Assembly: GCA_016873395.1 (NCBI GenBank)
Contig: VGXG01000003.1
Span: forward strand, 1 to 64,000
From: Nitrospira sp.
Lineage (GTDB): Bacteria; Nitrospirota; Nitrospiria; Nitrospirales; Nitrospiraceae
Direction of reading: 5' to 3'
DNA length: 64,000 nucleotides
The translations under genes were made by a program, and so were the position numbers. The notes under the pieces were generated by a model. That model saw only the letters and a program-made list of their open reading frames with translations, made no database searches and had not been told where the DNA came from. Within the stretch, counting starts at the first letter, position 1, and each line of letters starts with the position of its first letter. Positions 1 through 7,800 of this stretch are shown in pieces.

Positions 1-1
1 G

Positions 2-157
2 ATCCTCCCCTTGCAGGACGTCGAGAAGGAATACATCCTCCGCATTTTGGAGAAAACGGGCGGGAACAAGTACCAGGCCGCCCAGACCCTGGGGATCGAC
101 CGGAAGACCCTCTATCGAAAATTAGCGGAGATCGAAGAACACCAAAAGCAACGCTGA
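2..157 (+). CDS. C-terminal end of an NtrC-type sigma-54 response regulator (partial)
   Basis: The gene is cut by the window edge; 51 codons and a TGA stop remain. The visible part is a Fis-type helix-turn-helix: a first helix with [17 protein letters not shown], then DRKTLYRKL as recognition helix. This is the usual C-terminal DNA-binding domain of sigma-54 enhancer-binding proteins. The AAA+ and any receiver domain lie outside the window. It probably forms a two-component pair with the histidine kinase that starts at 322 on the same strand, although a repeat element lies between them. The family call rests on the HTH alone, so a PAS- or GAF-linked activator is equally possible. Confidence 0.8.
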   Translation: MLPLQDVEKEYILRILEKTGGNKYQAAQTLGIDRKTLYRKLAEIEEHQKQR

Positions 158-185
158 ACGATGACTGCCGAATGATGAATTTGAG

Positions 186-278
186 TCGTCAGTCATCTTT
201 TAGTTGTCAGTTCTCAGTTTGCAGTTATCAGTTTCCGAAGTCTCCGGAACTGAAAACTGACAACTGATGACTGATGAC
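186..278. repeat. Heptad-period twin-arm intergenic repeat (ACTGANN word)
   Basis: The right arm (249-276) is four 7-bp words of the form ACTGANN. The left arm (about 186-234) carries the same word in reverse complement (TCAGT every seven bases). The arms face each other around a centre near 235-245, so the whole element can fold into a long imperfect hairpin. It fills the gap between the partial regulator and the histidine kinase. Similar copies lie at 9967-10033, 25006-25072 and 34949-35043. Confidence 0.75.
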
Positions 279-321
279 CCTGAGAACTGTTCACTGTTCT
301 GCGTTCATCATTGGTCTAGAG

Positions 322-1563
322 ATGGACGACTGGCAAATCCGCAAGGAGTACCTCAAGCTCACAGAGGAGGAAGAGGCCGGCCTCAGGTCTCTTCACCCGT
401 TGATGGCTCAGCATGTGGATGAGCTGGTGGATGCGTTCTACCGTCACCTGCTGAGCTTTGAAGAAACGAGGCGGCTCCTCACGGACGAGCTGATCTCGAC
501 CCGGCTCAAGGAGGCCCAGAAACGGTACCTGCTTTCCCTGGTCGCCGGCCCCTACGACCGGGCCTATATGGAGGGCCGGATCAAGATCGGCGAAGTCCAC
601 GATCGCATCGGCCTGACGCCCCAGTGGTACCTGGGCGCCTACGCCCTTTATCTCAACCTGCTACATCCCCTCATCTTCAAAGAATTCCGGGACAAGCCGG
701 CCCAGTGCCAGTTCCTTCGGATCGCGATGACCAAGGTGATCTTCCTGGACATTCAGCTTGCGATCGAGGCTTACATCAGAAAATCCTCGGAGAAACTGGA
801 GTTCGCCAACCGCCAATTAGCCGAGCTCAGCCGCGAACTCGAAAGGGGCCTCAATAAGGAAAAGAAAGGCCGCCAACAGGCGCAGGAGCAGCTCCGCCAG
901 ACCGAGCGGCTGGCCGAGTTGGGCACTCTGGCCTCCGGCATGGCCCATGAGATCGGCACGCCGATGAACGTCATCCTGGGCCGGGCCGAGTACCTGATGC
1001 AACGGACGCAGGAGGAGCAGACCAAGAAGGGATTGGAGACGATCGTCACGCAAGTGGAGCGTATTACGAAGATCATGAACCAGTTGCTGACCTTCGCACG
1101 GCGGCGCCCGAGCGAGCGGCGGCCGATGGACCTGAAGCAGACGGTTCGAGACTGTCTGGAGATCCTGAGCGAACGGATCATGCGACACCGGATCCAGGTC
1201 GAGACCGACTTTGCGGCGGCCCTCCCGCCGGTTCACGCCGACCAAGACCACCTGAGCCAGGTCCTGCTCAATCTCCTCATCAACGCCGTCCAGGCGATGC
1301 CGGAGGGAGGCCGGCTGCGCGTCGGACTGGCCGGGGCCGACGGCCGCGTCACGATCACGGTCGCGGACAGCGGCCACGGCATCTCCTCGGAGCACCTTCC
1401 GAAAATCTTCGATCCCTTTTTCACGACCAAAGAGGTCGGCAAAGGAACCGGGCTGGGGCTCACGGTGGTGCATGGCATCATCCAGGAACATGGTGGAAGC
1501 ATCACGGCGAAGAGCGAGCCTGGCAAGGGAACCGCCTTCACTATTACCTTACCTTGCCGATAG
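322..1563 (+). CDS. Globin-coupled sensor histidine kinase
   Basis: Predicted soluble oxygen or redox-sensing histidine kinase of 413 residues. The N-terminal ~150 residues resemble a protoglobin sensor domain: helical, with a candidate proximal haem histidine at residue 93 in GEVHDRIGLTPQWYLGAY. A coiled-coil linker (about 155-195) follows. The transmitter module has the H box GMAHEIGTPMN with phospho-acceptor His209, an N box around residue 317 (NLLINAVQAM), a G1 box DSGHGI near 350 and a G2 box GKGTGLGL near 375. No membrane segments are seen. I chose the ATG at 322 because the longer frame from 274 starts inside the upstream repeat and its extra 16 residues look non-coding. Likely partners are the receiver protein at 1845 and the sigma-54 activators on either side. 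Haem binding is inferred from the family. Confidence 0.85.
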   Translation: MDDWQIRKEYLKLTEEEEAGLRSLHPLMAQHVDELVDAFYRHLLSFEETRRLLTDELISTRLKEAQKRYLLSLVAGPYDRAYMEGRIKIGEVHDRIGLTPQWYLGAYALYLNLLHPLIFKEFRDKPAQCQFLRIAMTKVIFLDIQLAIEAYIRKSSEKLEFANRQLAELSRELERGLNKEKKGRQQAQEQLRQTERLAELGTLASGMAHEIGTPMNVILGRAEYLMQRTQEEQTKKGLETIVTQVERITKIMNQLLTFARRRPSERRPMDLKQTVRDCLEILSERIMRHRIQVETDFAAALPPVHADQDHLSQVLLNLLINAVQAMPEGGRLRVGLAGADGRVTITVADSGHGISSEHLPKIFDPFFTTKEVGKGTGLGLTVVHGIIQEHGGSITAKSEPGKGTAFTITLPCR

Positions 1564-1637
1564 CAAATAGCGAATAGCCAATGGTCCTGAGGCAGTGACT
1601 CTCTGCTACTTGCCATCGGCCATAAGCTATACGCTCC
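1563..1637. repeat. Heptad-period twin-arm intergenic repeat (GCCATNN word)
   Basis: The left arm (GCGAATAGCCAATGG region) and the right arm (GCCATCG, GCCATAA, GCTATAC, GCTCC, about 1612-1637) are opposite-strand versions of the same degenerate 7-bp word. The element begins at the stop codon of the histidine kinase gene. Relatives lie at 4701-4798, 30667-30770 and 39766-39858. Confidence 0.65.
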
Positions 1638-1844
1638 TTTCCCCTTACTGGGGCATCTTGCGCCACCTTGCTTCTGGTCCTGTGGTCTTTCTCGCCAATT
1701 CTCCGTTCTTGCTCAATTCTAACCCCGCAAAATGCTTGTGAACCTTCACCGCCGGCAAGGCCATCAAGGCATGTACAGAAATTGCAGGAGAGACCCATAC
1801 AGTCACTGTGGGTACCATCTCGAGCCAGGATGATGAGGTCCCCC

Positions 1845-2249
1845 ATGCAGCGAAAGGAGCCGGTTGTGTTGTTGGTCGTCGAAGATGATCGAGCGATGAG
1901 GAGCCTCCTGTGCGACGAATTGTATGGCTTAGGAGCGAGGATCGTGGAGGCGGGCGATGGGGATGAGGCCCTGCAGATGGTCATGGATGCACCGCCTGAT
2001 CTGATCCTGACCGACCTTCGGATGCCTGCCGGAGGATTGGACCATGTCTTGCGGCTGCGAACCTTTGCCCCCCACTGCCCGATCATCGTCATGACCGCCT
2101 TTGGGGACGCCACGACGAAGGAGACGGCGTTGAAATGCGGCGCCGCCGCCTATTTCGACAAACCCGTGCGGATGGCGGACCTCAAGGCGACCGTGAAGCA
2201 ATTGCTGGGGAACCACAAGGGTACAAGCGAGTCACAAGCTGACAGGTAA
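1845..2249 (+). CDS. Single-domain response regulator (receiver)
   Basis: Stand-alone CheY-like receiver domain of about 134 residues. Features seen: acidic pair in LVVEDDRAM, phospho-acceptor Asp57 in LILTDLRMP, conserved Thr in VMTAFGD and Lys106 in FDKPVRM. There is no output domain, so it probably relays phosphate or acts by protein contact. Several starts are possible (ATG at 1830, 1833 and 1845). I prefer 1845 because GAGG at 1835-1838 gives good spacing. The last residues (GTSESQADR) are encoded by the repeat element that begins at about 2219, so the natural C-terminus may have been replaced or extended by it. It lies between a histidine kinase and a sigma-54 activator that lacks its own receiver. 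Confidence 0.85.
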   Translation: MQRKEPVVLLVVEDDRAMRSLLCDELYGLGARIVEAGDGDEALQMVMDAPPDLILTDLRMPAGGLDHVLRLRTFAPHCPIIVMTAFGDATTKETALKCGAAAYFDKPVRMADLKATVKQLLGNHKGTSESQADR

Positions 2250-2306
2250 ACAAGCTGACAAGGATCGGACGTATTTGCACCTTGCTCACTTGCAACTTGT
2301 GAGCTC
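2219..2306. repeat. Intergenic repeat with opposed arms (ACAAGCTG / CAACTTGTG words)
   Basis: The left arm repeats ACAAGCTGACA; the right arm is CTTGCTCA, CTTGCAA, CTTGTGA. The arms are roughly inverted around 2262-2275. The element supplies the stop codon of the receiver gene (TAA at 2247-2249) and ends just before the activator at 2323. Confidence 0.5.
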
Positions 2307-2322
2307 TTCGTAGGAAAACGAG

Positions 2323-3696
2323 ATGGCCGGATCTCACATCATATCTCCCCTATCACCCCCTTCCGGTTCACTGCGCGACCCGGTCCTTTCGGCTCGGCTG
2401 GACGCGCTCAAGCTGCTGGCCGACCGCACCACCGACCGGGTCATGGTCGTCGATCGGGACGGAACGATCATCTACGCCAACCACTCAGTCGGGTCCGGCG
2501 ACGCGACCGACGGTCGGCCGGCCAAGTGCTACCAAGCCATCCTGCACCGCCAGGACCCCTGCGCGCACTGCGGCGCGATGGAGGCCTTCCACGCCGGCGA
2601 GGTCCGCTCCGTGTCATGCGGCAGTCCCAAGAAACCGAGCGACTGCGGCATGATCCAGGCCTACTCGCTGCTCTCTGCCCGGGGGACCACGGAAGCGGTC
2701 TTGGTGATTCTCGGCCAGGGTGAGGCGGCCGGTCCCGGCCATTCGCCTTCCGAGGAGACTCGGCTGGGGTCCCTGATCGGCCGAAGCGCGCCGATGCGCC
2801 AGCTCTTCGAAATGATCCGGCTGGTCGCCGACAGCCAGGCGACGGTCCTGCTCCAGGGTGAAAGCGGAACCGGCAAAGAGTTGGCGGCGCGCACAATCCA
2901 TGAGCTGAGCTACCGGCGTGAGAAGCCCTTCGTCGCCGTGGACTGCGCCTCGCTGCCGGAGACCTTGCTAGAAAGTGAGTTGTTTGGGCATGTCAAGGGA
3001 GCCTTTACTGGCGCCGTGGCCCCCAAGAAAGGTCTGTTCGAGGAAGCCGAAGGCGGGACGATCTTTCTTGATGAGATCGCAGACACGAGCCCGCAGTTTC
3101 AGGCCAAGCTGCTGCGGGTGTTGCAGGAAGGAGAAATCAAGCCGGTCGGCAGCACTCGCCAGATCAAAGTGGATGCGCGGGTCATTTCGGCGACCAACAA
3201 GCATCTGTCGGATTTGATCAAGGCCAAAGCGTTTCGTGAAGACCTCTATTATCGGCTGGCGGTCCTTCCGTTGATCCTGCCGCCGTTGCGGGACCGGAGG
3301 GAGGACATCCCGTGCCTGGTCCGACATTTCGTGGCCGCCTCCTGTCAGCGGCATCGCAAGCCGGTGATCGAGGCGACCGACGAGGCCCTGCAGGCGCTCA
3401 CGGCGGCGCCCTGGCCCGGGAACGTCCGGGAGCTGCAGCATCGGATCGAGCGAGCCGTCGTGACGGCCAAGGGGGCCAGGCTTGTGTCGGAGGACTTCTT
3501 CGAACCGACTGCGACGGCCACGCCTGCGGAGACGGACTTGCGCAGCGTGGGGCGCGGCGCAGCGCAGCAAGCCGAACGGGCGCGCATTCTCGAAGTCCTC
3601 CTCCAGGCATCAGGCAACCGGGTGAAAGCCGCGCGGCTGCTGAAGATCAGCCGGGCGAGCCTCTACAACAAGCTGCGCGCCTACCGGATCGAATAG
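2323..3696 (+). CDS. PAS-domain sigma-54-dependent transcriptional activator
   Basis: Enhancer-binding protein of 457 residues. A PAS-like sensor comes first (about 25-140) and contains an unusual cysteine set: [20 protein letters not shown]. The AAA+ domain follows, with Walker A GESGTGKE near 179-186, the sigma-54 contact loop GAFTGA at 226-231, Walker B TIFLDEI and an arginine-finger region [11 protein letters not shown] Fis-type HTH ends the protein (about 415-455). There is no receiver domain, so it is probably gated by its PAS cysteines, a ligand or partner proteins. It is a candidate activator for the sigma-54-like promoters at 4581 and 39873. It ends 14 bp from the convergent msrA gene. 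Confidence 0.9.
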   Translation: MAGSHIISPLSPPSGSLRDPVLSARLDALKLLADRTTDRVMVVDRDGTIIYANHSVGSGDATDGRPAKCYQAILHRQDPCAHCGAMEAFHAGEVRSVSCGSPKKPSDCGMIQAYSLLSARGTTEAVLVILGQGEAAGPGHSPSEETRLGSLIGRSAPMRQLFEMIRLVADSQATVLLQGESGTGKELAARTIHELSYRREKPFVAVDCASLPETLLESELFGHVKGAFTGAVAPKKGLFEEAEGGTIFLDEIADTSPQFQAKLLRVLQEGEIKPVGSTRQIKVDARVISATNKHLSDLIKAKAFREDLYYRLAVLPLILPPLRDRREDIPCLVRHFVAASCQRHRKPVIEATDEALQALTAAPWPGNVRELQHRIERAVVTAKGARLVSEDFFEPTATATPAETDLRSVGRGAAQQAERARILEVLLQASGNRVKAARLLKISRASLYNKLRAYRIE

Positions 3697-3710
3697 ACCC
3701 GCCCGCCGGC

Positions 3711-4274
3711 CTACTTCCTGAGCTTCTCTGCAAACTGCTTGCGCAGCTTGGCGACTTTCGGATTGACAACGTAGACACAGTAGGGCTGGGAGGGATTGCG
3801 GGCGGCATACTCCTGGTGATAGTCCTCGGCGACATAGAACGGGCCGGCTGGAGCAACCTCCGTGACGATGGACCGGTTGAACGCCTGCTCCTTCGTGAGC
3901 GCGGCGATCACGTCTTCGGCCGCCGCTTTCTGCTCCGGCGAGTGGTAGAAGATCGCCGAGCGGTATTGGGTGCCGACATCGTTCCCCTGCCGGTTGAGCG
4001 TTGTCGGATCGTGGATGGCGAAGAAGACCTCTAAAATTTCTCGATAGGAGACGACCTGAGGGTCGAACGTGAGTTGGACGACCTCGGCATGGCCGGTCCG
4101 TCCGGTGCACACGGCCTCGTAGGAGGGGTTGGCCACCTGCCCACCCATGTAGCCGGACTCCACTGATTCAACGCCTTTCATCTGGTCATAGACCGCCTCC
4201 AGGCACCAGAAACACCCACCCGCCAGGGTAATTCGCTCCTTCCCGTCCGGCACCACTGTCTGCGTGATCGTCAT
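3711..4274 (-). CDS. msrA: Peptide-methionine (S)-S-oxide reductase MsrA
   Basis: Reduces methionine-S-sulfoxide in proteins, a repair function under oxidative stress. The 187-residue length is typical. The catalytic motif GGCFWC places the nucleophile at Cys21. Other MsrA hallmarks are SGYMGG, GHAEVVQLTFDP, FFAIHDPTTLNRQGNDVGTQYRS and VAEDYHQEY. No signal peptide is evident, so it is cytosolic. The gene has an AGGGAG ribosome-binding site and a perfect TATAAT hexamer about 27 bp upstream of its ATG. It stands alone and converges on the sigma-54 activator. Confidence 0.97.
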   Translation of the reverse strand: MTITQTVVPDGKERITLAGGCFWCLEAVYDQMKGVESVESGYMGGQVANPSYEAVCTGRTGHAEVVQLTFDPQVVSYREILEVFFAIHDPTTLNRQGNDVGTQYRSAIFYHSPEQKAAAEDVIAALTKEQAFNRSIVTEVAPAGPFYVAEDYHQEYAARNPSQPYCVYVVNPKVAKLRKQFAEKLRK

Positions 4275-4300
4275 GATTTTCTCCCTGAAACGGTTGGCCG

Positions 4301-4306
4301 ATTATA
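4301..4306 (-). promoter_or_regulatory. Candidate -10 element of the msrA promoter
   Basis: On the minus strand this reads TATAAT, about 27 bp upstream of the msrA ATG at 4274, leaving a short leader with an AGGGAG ribosome-binding site. I see no convincing -35 hexamer at normal spacing, so this is a partial match. Confidence 0.35.
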
Positions 4307-4580
4307 GTCCAAGTCGGTGCCTCCGCGCTCAGCGCTTGGAATCCAAGACAAGCACCGTCCCCTCATGCCCCATCCTGCCCCATTTCTCTCTAAGCTCCGT
4401 CCATTTCTTTGGACAGTGCAAGGTTATGATTTTACGAGAAAAGCGCTGCCGGCCTTTTCCTTGCTGTACAGCCCTGTGGAAATCCGACGCCAGGGCCGCC
4501 AACCCCCTGCTACGGAGGCAATGAAGGAAGCCGTTGATGAACCAAGGAATCTTGCCAATTCAACAGCCGCAGCAGCGGCA

Positions 4581-4596
4581 TGGCATGGGGGTTGCG
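4581..4596 (+). promoter_or_regulatory. Candidate sigma-54 (-24/-12) promoter for the multicopper oxidase
   Basis: TGGCAT, five bases, TTGCG: close to the TGGCAC-N5-TTGCA consensus with the invariant GG and GC dinucleotides at correct spacing. It points toward the oxidase gene and implies a leader of about 220 nt. The rest of the gap 4307-4825 holds no convincing gene. It contains this site and the heptad repeat at 4701-4798. Confidence 0.5.
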
Positions 4597-4700
4597 CTAC
4601 AAGGCCGCGCTGGCGGAGCGCGGGGTAGCTAGGACCGGCCTCCGAATGACCCTGACCTGTCTCACGATAGGGCCCTCCGCCAGCTCTTTTACAAGCCCGG

Positions 4701-4798
4701 AGCGAATGGCGAATGGCTGATCGCCAGGAGCAAGAGGCCGGAAGCCAGTCGTGACGATCAGGACCATGTTTGAGCGATAAGCCATCAGCTATTCGCTC
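4701..4798. repeat. Heptad-period twin-arm repeat in the multicopper oxidase leader
   Basis: Left arm GCGAATG, GCGAATG, GCTGATC (4702-4722); right arm GCGATAA, GCCATCA, GCTATTC, GCTC (4774-4798). The right arm is approximately the reverse complement of the left. If the sigma-54 site at 4581 is used, the element is transcribed in the leader and could form a stem just upstream of the ribosome-binding site (AAAGGAGG, 4811-4818). Confidence 0.65.
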
Positions 4799-4825
4799 TT
4801 TATTTATTTGAAAGGAGGCCGTGTT

Positions 4826-7800
4826 ATGAGGTTGTTGAAGTCTAACCGCAGACGGCAAGCCGCTCGCGTGGCGGTCGGTCTGCAAGCAGTGCTTCTGGCG
4901 AGTAGCCTGGTGGCCCTGCCGGGAGTGTTTGCCGCAGGTAGCGCGGAGAAGGGACAGCATGTTCACGCCGTCCCCGTCGCCGGGCCCGCCGCAGGGATCA
5001 ACTGGCAGGAGGCCTTGAAGGGCCAGACGAGGGTGGAGGAGGCCATCGAGGGGCGTGCCGGGCGTTCCGAAGTGGTTGAGATGCAGCACAATCGGCTCAT
5101 GCGCAAACTGGATGAGCAGATGGCGCAGGACGCCCAGGCGCATCAGACCTCCGGCATGTTCAACGGCATGTCCACGATGCACCAGTACATGGGCCAGGAC
5201 GGGTCCAGCTTCCTGCTGATGTCGGACAACAAGGCCGAGCCGGTCTCGATGGCCGGCGGCAAGTGTCCGGCCGGCGCACCGGCCAAGTCCTACGACGTGT
5301 CGATGATCAACGTCGAGATCACGCTGAACCGGTGGCTGGACTACTATCCCGGCTACATGTACGTCCTGACCGAGAATATCGACAAGGTCCGGGCGGAAGA
5401 AGCCAAGAACAAGGCCGCGCGTGAGAAGGAAGGGTTCGACCCCGGAGCGGTCAACACCGGCCTCCAGGGCGATATCATTCAGCCGCTGGCGATCCGGGGC
5501 AATCAGGGCGATTGCGTCAAGATCACCCTGCGCAACAAAATGGCTGATGAAGCGGGCAGCCTGCATATCCAGTCCGCCGCTATGGTCATCAGCGCCTCCG
5601 GGAAAGCGGCGACAACCACCAATCCGGATTCCGTCGTGGAACCAGGCAAGTCGGTCGAGCTGGAGTGGTATATCCACCCCAACACGCAGGAAGGCGTGCG
5701 GCAGTTTCACTCCTACAGCCACGATCGTGAGCTCACGGTGCTGGGCCTGTTCGGCGCGTTCGTGGTCGAACCGAAGGGGTCCACATACCTGGAACCGCTC
5801 GGCACCGGCCCGGCGACTGAAGCCAAGAGCGGCTGGCAAGTGATGATCGACAACGGGTCCGGGCCCGACTTCCGCGAACACGTGATCTTCTATCACGAGA
5901 TCGGGGACGAGGCCTTCCGTCCGTTGAACAAGAAGGGTGACTTCCTGCCCCAGCGCGATCCGCTGACCGACGCCTATCGGCCTGGCGGGCGCGCGCTGAA
6001 CTACCGCAGCGAGCCCTTCGGCATCGACCAGATGCACTTGCAGCATGAATACTTCGGCTTCGAGGACGAGTCGATGGCGTACAGCGCCTATACCTTCGGC
6101 GATCCACCGACGACGATTCCCCGCGCCTACCTGGGTGATCCGACCAAATGGCGCATCGTGCACGGGGGATCCGAGGTGTTCCACTCCCACCATCCGCACA
6201 GCGGGTCCATCCGCTGGGTCCGCAGCCCGCGCGCGGAACCGCAGGACTTCTGGGCGGCGGCGGCAGACGGACCGATCAAGTACCCGGTCGTCCGGACCAA
6301 GTCCGATCGCGTGGACGTGGAAGTGATCGGGCCCTCTGAGGCGCTCGATCTGGAAGCCGAGGGCGGTGCGGGGCAGTCTCAGCACCTCGCGGGAGAATTC
6401 CTGTTCCACTGCCACGTGGCGCACCACTACGTCGCGGGCATGTGGGGCTATGGCCGCGTCTACAATACGTTGCAGGTCGGCCAGTACCACACCGACACGA
6501 TGCCGGACATGCGGGAGCTGCCGGATCGGCAGGGCCGCATGAAAGTCGGCGTGACCTCCGATAAGTTGATCGGCACGACCGTGGACTGGTTCGGGAAGAA
6601 GTTCAAGATCGTGGCCCGGAATCAGAAGACCAACTGGAAGGCGGACCCGGCCATCGTGAACATCAAGGACTGGGTCGAAATGTTCCTGCCGGCGCAGGGC
6701 AAGCCTGGTCACACGGATGACGAGAAGGGCCAGATCATGTCCTACGACGCGACCGTGTGGGACTGGAAGTGGGACGGCGATGTCGCCAAGGGCGAGCGGG
6801 AAAGCACGGCGAAATATCCGAAGTATCCCGCTGCCGCCAAGTGGGACGACAGCACCAGGCCGGCGATTCTCTTTGAACCGCTGACGGGCAAGATGTCCTG
6901 GCCGCTGTTGAAGCCGCACTTCGGCAAGCGCAATCCGTTCTCGGCGAACCACAGCGGAGCGCCGTGGCTGGAGCCGATCCACCAGGATGAGAACGGCGAG
7001 CGAACCAGCGAGCCGGCCAAGCCGGGCGAGCAGGGCCGTTGGAGCCTCTGCCCGGACAATGCGAACCAGAAGTTCTACAACATCAAGTTCATCCGGCTCC
7101 CCATCACCCTCTCGAAGAAGCAGGGGAAGGAGCCACCGATCGTCGACAAGGACGGCCTGATTTACGTGTTGGCCGAGGAAGAAAAGTTGGTCCGAGCCAA
7201 CGACGATCTCAAGTACCCGCTCGTGATCCGCGCGAACGTGTATGATTGCGTGGACTCGATCCTCACCAGCGAGTGGGATGACGACGAATTCACGAACTTC
7301 CAGGCGTCCAAGATCAACATCCATCCCCACTTCTTCCAGTTCGACACGGGGAATTCGGATGGCGTGATCTCGGGCTTCGAGTACGAGATGTCGGTCCGGC
7401 CGTACACCATGCATGAGAAGAAGAACAAGCATGGGTTGCCGGTGCCGATGAATTCCAAGCTCACGGAAGCCGCGAAGGCAGGGGCTCGGTCCATCAAGAT
7501 CAAGATGGCGACCGGCGCCACGAAGTATCATGTGAACACGGAGCTGCAGGTCGGTGCGGATTGCTTGATTCCAAGCAAGGATGCCACCGCCTCGCTCAAG
7601 CGGGAAGATAGTTGCGCGGAAGTTGCCCGAATCAAGGAGATCAAGGGCGATGAGATCACGTTCTTTAAGCCGCTGAAGCACAACCACCCGGTGGGCGACA
7701 TTGTCACGCCGGAGTTCGTGCGGTATCGGTGGTGGGTGGACGTGGACCTGGGGACCGTGTTCTGGCATGACCATGCCTTCGGCGCGACGACCTGGCCTCA

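Noticed and set aside
249-276. Arrays of short repeats as a possible CRISPR.
   Set aside because: Units are 7 bp without spacers, arms are inverted, and no cas genes are present.
274-321. Longer N-terminus for the histidine kinase.
   Set aside because: The added codons lie in the heptad repeat and its edge; domain homology begins after ATG 322.
4264-4524. Small plus-strand open frame between msrA and the oxidase.
   Set aside because: No ribosome-binding site, starts inside msrA on the opposite strand, no recognisable protein features.
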